A stretch of DNA of 64,000 bases, taken from contig JACDAQ010000046.1 in NCBI GenBank assembly GCA_013695355.1, positions 1-64,000 on the forward strand. The letters are read 5' to 3'. Positions 54,839 to 63,497 of the stretch are shown here, piece by piece (position 1 is the first letter of the stretch; each line of letters starts with the position of its first letter). Position numbers and translations under genes: made by a program. Source of the stretch: Candidatus Protochlamydia sp. (lineage in GTDB: Bacteria > Chlamydiota > Chlamydiia > Chlamydiales > Parachlamydiaceae). The notes below the pieces were generated by a model. That model saw only the letters and a program-made list of their open reading frames with translations, was not told where the DNA came from and did not search any database.

Positions 54839-55261
54839 TTACTCGTTGCCTTCAAGCGCCGCAAGGGGTTCTTCTTTGGCTTGAGATCCTTTTACAGCAG
54901 CCCCTTTACGAGGACCAAAACGACCTTTAACCTTAGATTTCTTACCTGATGTTCCACGCAAGTAATAAAGCTTGCTTTTTCGCACATCCCCTTCTTTAGT
55001 CACTTCAATTTTAGAGATACGGGGACTATGAAGCATGAAAACCCTCTCCATCCCTTCTCCATAAGCAACACGGTGAACTGAAAAAGTTTCAGACAGCCCA
55101 GATCCTTTTCGCGCAATCACAGTTCCGGTAAAAACCTGTGTTCTTTCTTTGTCGCCTTCAATAATGCGAAGATGTACCTTCACAGTATCTCCTATCCGAA
55201 ATGAAACGACTTCTTTTTTAAGCTGTTCACTTTGCAGCTTTTCAATAATTGCAGTTTTCAT
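54839..55261 (-). CDS. rplS: 50S ribosomal protein L19
   Basis: This is a 140-residue protein with the bL19 core FRIGDTVKVHLRIIEGDKERTQVFTGTVIARKGSGLSETFSVHRVAYGEGMERVFMLHSPRISKIEV, plus a basic Lys/Ala tail (from about 115) of the kind seen in chlamydial L19. The ATG at 55261 is preferred to the TTG at 55267 because AGGAGA is better spaced from it. It lies downstream of trmD. Confidence 0.95.
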   Translation of the reverse strand: MKTAIIEKLQSEQLKKEVVSFRIGDTVKVHLRIIEGDKERTQVFTGTVIARKGSGLSETFSVHRVAYGEGMERVFMLHSPRISKIEVTKEGDVRKSKLYYLRGTSGKKSKVKGRFGPRKGAAVKGSQAKEEPLAALEGNE

Positions 55262-55292
55262 GATCAAATTCTCCTAAAATTTCATAATTTTT

Positions 55293-55991
55293 TTAGAGGG
55301 TTTTAACTCCCCCACGCCCATCCTTGCCAAACAGGTCAGGTCTCACTTCATACGTCTTCTTTAGCGCCTGTTCCAAACGCCATTTGGCAATTTCCTGGTG
55401 ATTTCCACTCAATAAAACAGCGGGAACGTTTTGCCCTTCAAAATCGACCGGCCGGGTATAGTGAGGGCAGTCCAAAATTCCCTTTTCGAATGAGTCCATT
55501 TCTGCAGCTGCGGGATGTCCGAGAACACCAGGAATAAACCGAACCACAGCATCTAAAAGGACAATGGCTGCCAGGCAACCATTCGTCAGTACATAATCGC
55601 CAATGCTGATCTCTTCATCGACTTCTTTGTCCAATATCCGCTGGTCAATCCCTTCGTAATGACCGCACAAGAGGACCAAATGCTTTTTTTCGGCAAGCTG
55701 GCGGCACTTGGCTGCATTTAATGGTACTCCTTGCGGAGAGAGATAGATCACATGCGAATCAACCTGCTTTACCTTTCGAATAGCTGCCGAGACAGGCTGA
55801 GGCATCATTACCATGCCAGGCCCACCCCCAAAAGGACGATCGTCCACACGCCTAAACTTATTATCAGCAAAATCTCTGATATCCACCAGACGAATCGACA
55901 CGCTTCCTTTTTCCTGCGCCCGCTTCAAAATACTCTCATCGAAAGGGCCTTTAAAATACCCTGGAAAAAGAGAAAGAATGTCGACAATCAC
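55293..55991 (-). CDS. trmD: tRNA (guanine-N1)-methyltransferase TrmD
   Basis: This 232-residue trefoil-knot methyltransferase acts on G37. It has DILSLFPGYF, VDDRPFGGGPGMVMM, VIYLSPQG, LLCGHYEGIDQRI and ISIGDYVLTNGCLAA at the knot. It uses a GTG start just after the rpsP stop, with AAGGAAT upstream. The order rpsP-trmD-rplS is nearly universal. Confidence 0.96.
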   Translation of the reverse strand: MIVDILSLFPGYFKGPFDESILKRAQEKGSVSIRLVDIRDFADNKFRRVDDRPFGGGPGMVMMPQPVSAAIRKVKQVDSHVIYLSPQGVPLNAAKCRQLAEKKHLVLLCGHYEGIDQRILDKEVDEEISIGDYVLTNGCLAAIVLLDAVVRFIPGVLGHPAAAEMDSFEKGILDCPHYTRPVDFEGQNVPAVLLSGNHQEIAKWRLEQALKKTYEVRPDLFGKDGRGGVKTL

Positions 55992-55996
55992 TCAAA

Positions 55997-56323
55997 TTAT
56001 TCCTTCGGCTTGGCTTTTCGCTTTACCGCAGCTTTTGCTTTATGGGCTAATGTTTTCTGTGTCAGTGAACGGATAATTTCAGGAGCTGCAATTTTAACTA
56101 AACTGGCAGCGCTTTCAGTCAGCTCAGCACCCTGGCTAAGCCAATGCTGGATTCGGTCTGATTTGAAAGAAAGTTTCAGATCATCTGTAGCTTCTATTGG
56201 ATTATACCAACCCAAAGCTTCTAAATACTTTCCATCTCTTGGTGCACGTGAATCGGTCACCACCAATCGGTAGAAAGCACGGTTTGTACGGCCTTGCTGC
56301 CGTAATCTAATTTTTAGCGCCAT
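55997..56323 (-). CDS. rpsP: 30S ribosomal protein S16
   Basis: This is a 108-residue protein reading MALKIRLRQQGRTNRAFYRLVVTDSRAPRDGKYLEALGWYNP, the canonical bS16 N-terminus, with a basic alanine-rich tail. GGGAGG lies 8 bases before the ATG, inside the end of ffh (10-base overlap). Confidence 0.96.
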   Translation of the reverse strand: MALKIRLRQQGRTNRAFYRLVVTDSRAPRDGKYLEALGWYNPIEATDDLKLSFKSDRIQHWLSQGAELTESAASLVKIAAPEIIRSLTQKTLAHKAKAAVKRKAKPKE

Positions 56324-57642
56324 AAGGAGCCTCCCATCATCTTTTCTAATTGTTTCATATTCGGCATGTTTTTAAAAAACTGCTTCGCTTGCTTAAATGA
56401 TTTCACTAATTTATTGACATCTTCAATCTTTGTTCCACTTCCTTGCGCGACACGTTTACGTCTCGGAGATGTCAATTCGTCTTTTTCAACCCGTTCATAG
56501 GGGGTCATGGACAATATCATAGCTTCGACTTTAAAAAATTCTTTTTCATCAAAGTCCATTGCCGGAAGTTGACCCATTCCGGGAAGCATTCCTAAAAGGC
56601 TCTTGAGCGAGCCCATTTTTTTGACCGTTTGAATTTGCTTCAAATAGTCTTCATAGGTAAAGGTTGCCGAACGGATTTTCTGTTCAAGCTTTTGTGCCTC
56701 ATCTTCATCAATATGTTCCTGGGCCTTTTTCACTAAATTGATCGTATCTCCCATTCCTAAAATGCGGTCTGCCATAGAATTCGGGTTAAAAAGCTGAAGG
56801 TCATCAACTTTTTCCCCGACCCCTTCAAATTTTAATGGCTTTCCTGTCACTTCACGAATAGAGATCGCTGCTCCGCCCCTGGCGTTTCCATCCAACATCG
56901 TTAAAATAGAGCCTGTCACAGCAATCCGCCGGTTAAATTCGGCAGCTACATTCACAGCATCCTGTCCTGTAGTAGCATTCGCTACAAAAAGGATTTCATC
57001 AGGGTTCAATGCATCTTTTATCTTTTCCAGCTGCACCATCAAATCATCATCAATATGCAGACGTCCGGCAGTGTCCACGATCAGCAAGTCATGCTCGCCT
57101 TGTACAGCCTGTTTAAGGGCCTCTTTTGCCACGCGGATAGGATCTTTTTCCCCTTCCAGAAAAAAAACAGGCACGTTAATTTGTTGACCTAAAGTCTTTA
57201 ACTGTTCTACTGCTGCAGGGCGTTGCAGGTCGCAAGCAGCCATCAAAGGATTTTTACAAAGCCCCTTCTTCTTCAAATAGCGAGCGAGTTTGGCGCAATG
57301 CGTAGTCTTTCCGGAACCTTGCAGGCCGCACAACATAATTACAGCTGGTTTCCCTTCGAGATAAAGCTTTGCTTCCTCTCCTCCCATCAAAACGACCAGC
57401 TCATCATGCACAACTTTAATGAACTGCTGTCCAGGTGTAACCGATTTAATGACTTGCTCGCCTATCGCTTTTTCTTTAAGCTGCTTTACAAGGGTCTTTG
57501 TCACGCCATAATTGACATCAGCCTCCAATAAAGCGAGGCGGACTTCATTTACCGCTTCTGAAATATTTTCTTCGGTGAGCTTCTTTTTTCCGCTCAGCTT
57601 TGAAAATACTCCCTGCAATTTTGTGGTCAATGTCCCAAGCAT
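56314..57642 (-). CDS. ffh: Signal recognition particle protein Ffh
   Basis: This is a 442-residue GTPase of co-translational membrane targeting. NG domain: GLQGSGKTTHCAKLA (G1), VDTAGR (G3) and TMLDGNARGGAA (G4-type). The C-terminal M domain contains GMGQLPAM, and MTPYER...RRKRVAQGSGT is the RNA-binding segment. An upstream frame to 57690 exists, but the ATG at 57642, with GGAGAT before it, gives the normal MLGTLTTKLQ start. Confidence 0.96.
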   Translation of the reverse strand: MLGTLTTKLQGVFSKLSGKKKLTEENISEAVNEVRLALLEADVNYGVTKTLVKQLKEKAIGEQVIKSVTPGQQFIKVVHDELVVLMGGEEAKLYLEGKPAVIMLCGLQGSGKTTHCAKLARYLKKKGLCKNPLMAACDLQRPAAVEQLKTLGQQINVPVFFLEGEKDPIRVAKEALKQAVQGEHDLLIVDTAGRLHIDDDLMVQLEKIKDALNPDEILFVANATTGQDAVNVAAEFNRRIAVTGSILTMLDGNARGGAAISIREVTGKPLKFEGVGEKVDDLQLFNPNSMADRILGMGDTINLVKKAQEHIDEDEAQKLEQKIRSATFTYEDYLKQIQTVKKMGSLKSLLGMLPGMGQLPAMDFDEKEFFKVEAMILSMTPYERVEKDELTSPRRKRVAQGSGTKIEDVNKLVKSFKQAKQFFKNMPNMKQLEKMMGGSLWR

Positions 57643-57686
57643 GGATCTCCATAATTTGTATAAAGCATAGTATGTTACATAAAAAA

Positions 57687-58529
57687 TCATTCATTTTCAA
57701 GGAAAAAGAAGCGATTATGCCCCGCCCAATCATTTTCCAACCGATGATTTTTCCAGCAGCCACTTTGAAAAACGTTTTCCACGTCTTTCCCTTGTAAATA
57801 ACCTATTTCCAACCAGACCTGGGCATGGGGATAAAGGCAAGCGGGAAGGTCGCGAGAAAGGCGGCGATAAAATTCCAGCCCGTCCGGTCCACCGACCAAT
57901 GCAATGCGAGGTTCAAAAGCTTTTACTTCAAAATCAAGCTTTGCAAATTCATTTTCAGAAATATAGGGTGGATTGCATACACAAAAATTAACTTTTTGTC
58001 CTTTTAAAGGGTCTAATAAATCGCCTTCTAAAATCAGGACTTCGACGTTATTTTCTTCGGCATTCTGACGTGCCAGCGCAATTGCCTCAGCTGAAATATC
58101 AGACAGGATGACTTTTAAAAAAGGAAATTGCTTTTTTAACGCAATTCCAATACAGCCAGAACCGCAGCATAGATCTAATAGGACCTTTTGTTCTAGGTCT
58201 TGCTTTTTTAATTGTTGTACAATTTTATCGACAAGAACCTCAGTCTCCTGACGCGGGATCAAAACAGAGGGATTAAGTTTAAATAGGCAGTGATAAAATT
58301 CGATGCAGCTTTGAATGTAGGCTAAAGGCTCTCCTGCCATACGCCGCCTTGCATAGCTGCAGGCAGTTTTCCAATCATTATCTGCCAATGCAGTTAAACC
58401 AAGGGAATGCAAGGAGGACCTGGAGCATTTGAGAATGACAGCCAAAATATCTTCCGCTTCCTTACGGGGATTTTCCTTAGCAGTTAATTGACTTGACAAG
58501 AGGAGAATGGCTTCTCTTATCGAGCTCAT
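57687..58529 (-). CDS. prmC: Protein N5-glutamine methyltransferase PrmC
   Basis: This 280-residue enzyme methylates the GGQ glutamine of release factors. It has [27 protein letters not shown] (SAM motif I) and [12 protein letters not shown] (NPPY). Its ATG overlaps the prfA stop by 4 bases, so the enzyme is coupled to its substrate RF1. Bacterial order prfA-prmC is classical. Confidence 0.95.
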   Translation of the reverse strand: MSSIREAILLLSSQLTAKENPRKEAEDILAVILKCSRSSLHSLGLTALADNDWKTACSYARRRMAGEPLAYIQSCIEFYHCLFKLNPSVLIPRQETEVLVDKIVQQLKKQDLEQKVLLDLCCGSGCIGIALKKQFPFLKVILSDISAEAIALARQNAEENNVEVLILEGDLLDPLKGQKVNFCVCNPPYISENEFAKLDFEVKAFEPRIALVGGPDGLEFYRRLSRDLPACLYPHAQVWLEIGYLQGKDVENVFQSGCWKNHRLENDWAGHNRFFFLENE

Positions 58530-59602
58530 TCTTGTAAGGAGCCTTTCAATTTTTCCTGATGAAAATAAGCTACCAAAGCTGAAGTAATCTCGTCTAGGTC
58601 CCCTTCCATCACGTAATCAAGATTATATTTTGTCAAATTGATCCGATGGTCCGTGATCCTGTTTTGGGGGAAATTATAGGTTCTAATCCTCTCAGACCTA
58701 TCTCCTGAGCCCACTTGTAAAGCGCGGGTACTTGCCAATTCCTGATGTTTTTTCTGCTGCTCGATTTCAGCCATCTTGGCTTTTAAAAGACGCATAGCCT
58801 TATCTTTATTCTTATGCTGACTGCGCTCTTCCTGACAATAAACAACCACACCACTAGGCACATGCGTGATACGAACAGCACTATCTGTTGTGTTAATATG
58901 CTGACCTCCCGCACCAGAAGCGCGGTAGGTATCAATGCGGAGGTCTTTTTCATCTAGATCGATTTCTTCATCCTCATCAGGTTCAGGCAGTACCGCAATG
59001 GTAATGGCTGAAGTGTGCACCCTGCCTTGCGCTTCGGTTGCCGGCACCCTTTGCACTCGATGTGTGCCCGCTTCATACTGCATAAAGCGATGCACGTTTT
59101 GACCGGAAAGTACCATCACATATTCTTTAAACCCTCCTATTTCTGAAGGAGTGCAGGATAACAATTCATACCGCCATCCTTTGCGGTCGGCAAATAATTT
59201 ATACATCCGAACACAATCTCCAACAAATAATGCAGCTTCATCCCCGCCTGTGCCGGCACGCAACTCAATAATGGAAGGACGGTGATCATGCGGATCAGGA
59301 GGGACCAAAAGATTTTCGATGAAAAGCTGAAGATCGGATATGCGCGCCTCGAGTTGCCTCATATCATCTCTTAAGACTTCTGCAAACTCCGGATCTTTTT
59401 CAATTTTAAGCAAGGCTTGATTATTTTCAAATTGCTGTTGCGCTAAGTTTTTTGCATCCCATGAATGTTTTAGCTCGCTTAAATAAGCGTGCTCCTGACT
59501 AAGAGCACGATATTTTTTTTGGTCATCATAGACGTGCGGCTGTCCTAACACCTCTTCCACTTCCCCCAGACGAACAAGCAGCTGATGTATTTTTTTTTCC
59601 AT
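58526..59602 (-). CDS. prfA: Peptide chain release factor 1
   Basis: This 358-residue class I release factor reads UAA/UAG. The codon-recognition motif PAT ([16 protein letters not shown]) and the catalytic GGQ ([15 protein letters not shown]) are present. It overlaps prmC by 4 bases. Confidence 0.97.
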   Translation of the reverse strand: MEKKIHQLLVRLGEVEEVLGQPHVYDDQKKYRALSQEHAYLSELKHSWDAKNLAQQQFENNQALLKIEKDPEFAEVLRDDMRQLEARISDLQLFIENLLVPPDPHDHRPSIIELRAGTGGDEAALFVGDCVRMYKLFADRKGWRYELLSCTPSEIGGFKEYVMVLSGQNVHRFMQYEAGTHRVQRVPATEAQGRVHTSAITIAVLPEPDEDEEIDLDEKDLRIDTYRASGAGGQHINTTDSAVRITHVPSGVVVYCQEERSQHKNKDKAMRLLKAKMAEIEQQKKHQELASTRALQVGSGDRSERIRTYNFPQNRITDHRINLTKYNLDYVMEGDLDEITSALVAYFHQEKLKGSLQE

Positions 59603-59809
59603 TCAAGTACTCACAAAGTTTTTAAGGCCAGTTTGAGAAATAATCACATAATTTTCAATTAAACGCATTTAACATTTTTGACAATCTCCTAATGTAAGTT
59701 AAAAAAACCACTTTTATCAGAAGGCAAATCAAATTAAAATGAATCAAAAATTGCGTGAGTTGATATTTGGGATTAGTCTTGAGCCTGAAAGCTCCTGCGT
59801 TGACGGATC

Positions 59810-59842
59810 AAAAAGACCCCAAGATAGATAATCCCGGGGCTT
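59810..59842 (-). terminator. Terminator-like hairpin after rpmE
   Basis: A CCCC/GGGG stem with flanking pairs (one bulged A), loop about 15 bases, is followed on the minus strand by five T residues. It lies about 20 bases after the L31 stop. The stem is short, so the call is moderate. Confidence 0.45.
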
Positions 59843-59863
59843 ATTTCAGCAAACTAGCAAAAA

Positions 59864-60220
59864 TTATTTTTTTGTACTTTTTGCGGCTGCACCTTTTTTG
59901 GCAGCAGGCTTTTCCTGAGTAGTTTCCTTGTTTTCGTCAGATCCAGATTCTTGTTCAGAATCATCTTTAGCGACTTCTTCCTTACGACCAAAACGCTTTT
60001 TAAATTTCTCGACACGGCCTTCAGAGTCAACTAATTGCTTGCTGCCTGTAAAGAAAGGATGAGAAGTAGAGGAAATAGAAAGGTAGCTGACAGGATACTC
60101 TTCTCCCTCAAATTTTTCTTTGGCTTCTGTCTGTAAGGTTGATCCACAAACAAATCGGTAGCCGGATGCTGAATCAACAAACAGGACTTTTTGGTAAGAA
60201 GGATGGGTATTTTTTTTCAT
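59864..60220 (-). CDS. rpmE2: 50S ribosomal protein L31, type B
   Basis: This is a 118-residue protein. [29 protein letters not shown]...[26 protein letters not shown] is the bL31B core, lacking the CxxC zinc pair of type A. A 45-residue charged, Lys/Glu/Ala-rich tail follows. The ATG at 60220 with GGAGCC upstream is chosen; the frame open to 60289 has no support. Confidence 0.94.
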   Translation of the reverse strand: MKKNTHPSYQKVLFVDSASGYRFVCGSTLQTEAKEKFEGEEYPVSYLSISSTSHPFFTGSKQLVDSEGRVEKFKKRFGRKEEVAKDDSEQESGSDENKETTQEKPAAKKGAAAKSTKK

Positions 60221-60800
60221 GGGTTTGGCTCCAAATATTTTAAGGACTTTAAACTTTACGAGTTTATCGACTCTCAGTTTAAAAAACAACTCTATTTTAT
60301 TATGATTGTGATTTGGAGGGGTTAAATGAAGTCAAATTAAGCATTCGGGTATTAGTGGAATATTAAGACAAGTTGTAAAAGGTTTAACCGAGGTGCAGGA
60401 TAAGCAGGATAGCCTCTAGCTGCATGATGGGTGTGCTATTATCCCGCACATCCTGCCGCTAGCGATCCTGGCTTATCTTGCCTATCATCAATATAATTGC
60501 CTAATAAATTTAAGGATTTTGTTATGATGCTATGATTTAACCACCAGGCTTAAATTTCAGCCTAAGAACCTGTTCAAAATTTTCGATCGGATGATTGGTG
60601 TGTTAAAATCCACTAGGAAGCCTCAAAAAATTTTCGCAATATTTATTAATATACCTAAAATTTTTTGAGGCTTCCTAGCGAATTTGTAGCAGCAAAACAT
60701 CCTGATCATAGATATTGAACAGGTTCTAACACTGTAACAGGCGTTGTCCGAAACTAAGAAAGAACCCTTATGCCTGTTTGATCGTCAGGATTGTTCGCAA
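60221..60800. other. Intergenic region with repeat structures
   Basis: No gene is seen. It contains the MITE-like element at 60565-60727. Before it, at about 60399-60478, an imperfect palindrome with GGATAAGCAGGATAGC on one side and GCGATCCTGGCTTATC on the other suggests an older repeat. The remainder is A+T-rich. Confidence 0.5.
60565..60727. mobile_element. MITE-like element, 163 bp
   Basis: Perfect 13-bp terminal inverted repeats (AGAACCTGTTCAA at 60565-60577, its complement at 60715-60727) enclose a perfect 22-bp inner palindrome (60613-60634 with 60657-60678, around AGGAAGCCTC and an A-run). There is no coding capacity. The left 35 bases match a segment inside the GNAT gene at 19548-19582 (32 of 35). 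A non-autonomous transposon fits best; no parent IS is seen in the window. Confidence 0.7.
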
Positions 60801-61043
60801 CTATCTTTTTTGGAGGGCCCATAATGCCATTTGCACGCTTTGTATTCCCGCCAACACACCCTCTTCGTAACGAAAATGAGGATGATTTTCAAGTTCAGGA
60901 AAATCATTAGGTTGCAAAATATCTTCTGCTGTCACATGCGGCACAAGCCTATTTGCGCAATTTAATAGTTTGGCGTGCTGCCCTTCCACCATTTCATGGA
61001 GGAGCTGGCAAGCATCAGCCCAAAAAGATTCAACCTCGTTCAT
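60801..61043 (-). CDS. Small conserved hypothetical protein
   Basis: This is an 80-residue protein (ATG at 61043 with AGGAAG upstream; a TTG one codon earlier is possible). It is helical, with FWADACQLLHEMVEGQHAKLL, ADDxxQPNDFPELENHPHFRYEEGVLAGIQSV. It overlaps the end of tadA by 14 bases. Its place next to tadA, near rpsO and pnp, fits the chlamydial arrangement I recall for CT844-CT845. No function can be assigned. Confidence 0.72.
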   Translation of the reverse strand: MNEVESFWADACQLLHEMVEGQHAKLLNCANRLVPHVTAEDILQPNDFPELENHPHFRYEEGVLAGIQSVQMALWALQKR

Positions 61044-61560
61044 CAACTTCTTCCTTTGATGAAGATTTTTTATGACGCTGCATTTGAAAAAAATCTTTTA
61101 ACAGTTGGGCACATGGATCCTGCAAGACCCCGTTTCGAATTTCAATCGCGTGGGTGGGATGTTTTTTCTCAAATAAATCGACCCAGCTTCCGTTTGCTCC
61201 ATGCCTAATGTCAGGCGCGCCCCAGACAAGGCAACTAATCCGTGTAAGCAGCATCGCACCTGCACACATGCTGCAGGGTTCTACTGTACAATAAAGAGTT
61301 GTCTGGGAAAGGCGCCAATTTTCCAACGCAGCTTCTCCTGCGGTCAAACAAAGCATTTCAGCATGTGCTGTTGCATCATTTAAAAGCTCGACTTGATTAA
61401 AACCCCTTGCAATAATGTGCTTGTTTTTCACAAGGACAGCCCCCACAGGAACTTCATCGGCCTTAAAAGCCTTCCATGCTTCTTTTAAGGCCTCGAACAT
61501 AAAACGTTCATCTTCCGTTTGGGGATTAACTGGATATGGAAATCCTAAGGAAGGCTTCAT
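61030..61560 (-). CDS. tadA: tRNA-specific adenosine deaminase TadA
   Basis: This 176-residue zinc deaminase makes inosine at wobble A34. It has the HAE motif in ATAHAEMLCL and PCSMCAGAML as zinc ligands, with LYCTVEPC and LVWGAPD around. Length is usual plus a short basic tail. Its ATG follows the previous stop by 2 bases, so it is coupled to the coiled-coil gene upstream. Confidence 0.95.
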   Translation of the reverse strand: MKPSLGFPYPVNPQTEDERFMFEALKEAWKAFKADEVPVGAVLVKNKHIIARGFNQVELLNDATAHAEMLCLTAGEAALENWRLSQTTLYCTVEPCSMCAGAMLLTRISCLVWGAPDIRHGANGSWVDLFEKKHPTHAIEIRNGVLQDPCAQLLKDFFQMQRHKKSSSKEEVDERG

Positions 61561-61562
61561 TG

Positions 61563-62246
61563 TTAATGCTTCTTCTCAAGGAGCTTCTTTTGCAAATTAG
61601 AAATTTGTTTTTTTAACATTTCCACATCAGTCAGATATTTTTTTTGAAGTCCCGATAATTTCTTTTCATATTTATCAGTCAAACGGGCCATTTCCCTGTC
61701 ATATGAACTCTTCATGTTTTCAAGCGTCAGCTGCTCAGCGGCTCGATTGGTCTGTTCAATGTGAGCTTGGCTTTGCTGCTTAGCCTTTCCTTCTAACTGG
61801 TGATAGATATCCTTTGGGAAAACAACTGAGTTTAACACAGCAAAAATATAAGTTTGGGGTGCTCCGAACTGGCTGACTGAATCATTCATCAAAGGAGCAG
61901 CTTGATCAGCGGTCAATTCTTCAAGATCACTAAAATTAGGGTTAATCTGGCTTAAACGAGTTTCAAAAAACTCATATAGCTCGCTATTTTTCAGTAGCCA
62001 GCGGGAAGTGATAAACTCAGCAATTTCCTCCCCTTTTTCTTCCTCAGTAATGGCTTGCTGGTAGGCTTCGGTCAGATCATCAGTAGAAATTTTATTTAAA
62101 TTCTTAGAATTTAAAAATTTTTTTACAAAAAAAATGTCTTTTTTGAGATGTTCGTTCTTAAGTTCCTTCTTAACGGAATCAACAATAAGAGAAAGCCAAT
62201 CGTTTAATAGAGCGAATTTCTCTTTATAAGATGTGTCTTTGTACAT
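61563..62246 (-). CDS. Conserved hypothetical coiled-coil protein
   Basis: This is a 227-residue protein of no recognised family. The N-terminal 130 residues are helical and charged; the last 80 (EQTNRAAEQLTLENMKSSYDREMARLTDKYEKKL...LLEKKH) form a strong coiled-coil. There is no signal or membrane segment. AAAGGC precedes the ATG. It is the first gene of a tadA operon. A scaffold or regulator role is conceivable but not shown. Confidence 0.7.
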   Translation of the reverse strand: MYKDTSYKEKFALLNDWLSLIVDSVKKELKNEHLKKDIFFVKKFLNSKNLNKISTDDLTEAYQQAITEEEKGEEIAEFITSRWLLKNSELYEFFETRLSQINPNFSDLEELTADQAAPLMNDSVSQFGAPQTYIFAVLNSVVFPKDIYHQLEGKAKQQSQAHIEQTNRAAEQLTLENMKSSYDREMARLTDKYEKKLSGLQKKYLTDVEMLKKQISNLQKKLLEKKH

Positions 62247-62311
62247 AAATGCCTTTAGGGTTTGTGACTATTGATATAAATTAGCATGGCAACCCTGAAA
62301 AATGCAAGCAG

Positions 62312-62572
62312 ATGAGTGACTATATGGAAAAAGAGCATCCTTTTTTTGGAATCAATATAATCAGCCGCAGCCAGCAAGCTTACATTTCAAACCTTCTTAA
62401 AAAATATGAAGGTGATCCTGTGAACGAAGAACTCAAAAAAAAAATTTGGGATGAGCTTCAGATGGAAAAATATCGAGGAAAAATTACGATTCCGTTTAAG
62501 GTGATAATGCGTCGGGATTTTTATAAAAAATTTCCTGATTATATTGAGGTTATTCTTGATACCAAAGTATAG
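62312..62572 (+). CDS. Small hypothetical protein
   Basis: This is an 86-residue protein with a plausible coding pattern: ISRSQQAYISNLLKKYEGDP, then KKIWDELQMEKYRGKITIPFKVIMRRDFYKKFPDYIEVIL. Charged, helix followed by strands; no known family. The ribosome-binding site is weak (AAGCAG). Moderate confidence because it lies in A+T-rich DNA divergent from the coiled-coil gene. Confidence 0.55.
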   Translation: MSDYMEKEHPFFGINIISRSQQAYISNLLKKYEGDPVNEELKKKIWDELQMEKYRGKITIPFKVIMRRDFYKKFPDYIEVILDTKV

Positions 62573-62803
62573 AACCGCTTGAAGGATGGGGAGGATATTG
62601 TTTAACAAGCTTTGTAGATAAAAAAATTTCTATAATCAAGATGTTTTTGTTAAATTAGGGTGAGGATGGCATAAGTTTCTATTCGCCTTTCGTTTTTCTT
62701 GCCAACAATTAAGCATTATGATATGATTATAAGAGCTATCAATGAAAATCATCTTCAAAACTGAGCTATCCTATTGGCTCTAAAATTACGGGGGGATTCC
62801 TGA

Positions 62804-63073
62804 ATGTCACTAGACAAAGGTACCAAAGAAGAAATCACAAAGAAATTTCAGCTCCATGAAAAAGATACTGGATCAGCGGATGTCCAAATCGCTATTTTAA
62901 CGGAGCGGATAACCGAGTTGACGGAACATTTAAAGCGTGCGCCCAAGGATCATGGGTCCCGTTTAGCCCTTCTTAAGCTAGTAGGGCAGAGACGCCGTCT
63001 ATTGGATTATTTAAATTCAACAGATACTAAACGGTATCAAACTTTAATTAACAAATTAAAGCTTAGAAGATAA
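62804..63073 (+). CDS. rpsO: 30S ribosomal protein S15
   Basis: This is an 89-residue uS15 with [65 protein letters not shown] ribosome-binding site lies 8 bases upstream. A strong terminator follows, then pnp, the standard rpsO-pnp order. Confidence 0.97.
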   Translation: MSLDKGTKEEITKKFQLHEKDTGSADVQIAILTERITELTEHLKRAPKDHGSRLALLKLVGQRRRLLDYLNSTDTKRYQTLINKLKLRR

Positions 63074-63095
63074 CTAAGCGTTAAAAGTTAAAAGT

Positions 63096-63126
63096 AAAAG
63101 GGCAGCAAAAGCTGCCCTTTTTTTTA
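63096..63126 (+). terminator. Rho-independent terminator of rpsO
   Basis: An 11-bp stem (63096-63106 with 63111-63121), AAAA loop and a run of T residues. It is a canonical terminator. Confidence 0.92.
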
Positions 63127-63497
63127 CATAATCTGAGTCTCTCGCTGGAAAGTGAGAGATCTGAGGTTAAATATAGAACAGAGAATTCTCTTTAAGAAGG
63201 GATTCACAACTTTGAAAAGAATCATTGGGGGCCTTTTCGATTGAAAACAATAAAAATTCAAAAAAATATAATTTTTGTGTTCTTTTTGTCTTCAATCAAA
63301 AATTCTCAACTATTTTTTGAGTATTGCAACTCCTTTTTAGCTCGCTATCCAATTTAATGAGTTCCCTAATGCTTCTGAAAAACAAAGTTTTATGCACTAG
63401 GGTAAAGTGAATTTTCTGAAAATCTATCTTCTTTCTTATGTTTACTTCGCAAGCGGTAAACTTTCACTAATTTTCAAGACTTATGGAGAAACCATTA
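63127..63497 (+). other. Leader region of pnp
   Basis: No gene is seen in about 370 bases. A CTCTC/GAGAG hairpin lies at about 63138-63158, and a larger A/T-rich stem pairs GATTGAAAACAA (63239 onward) with TTGTCTTCAATC (63286-63298). Such stems precede pnp in enterobacteria, where RNase III and PNPase autoregulate; the same here is a guess. GGAG lies before the ATG at 63498. Confidence 0.45.

Noticed and set aside
60399-60478. Imperfect palindrome around GGATAAGCAGGATAGC
   Set aside because: Pairing is interrupted and no further copies are convincing in the window, so it was not listed as a separate repeat element.
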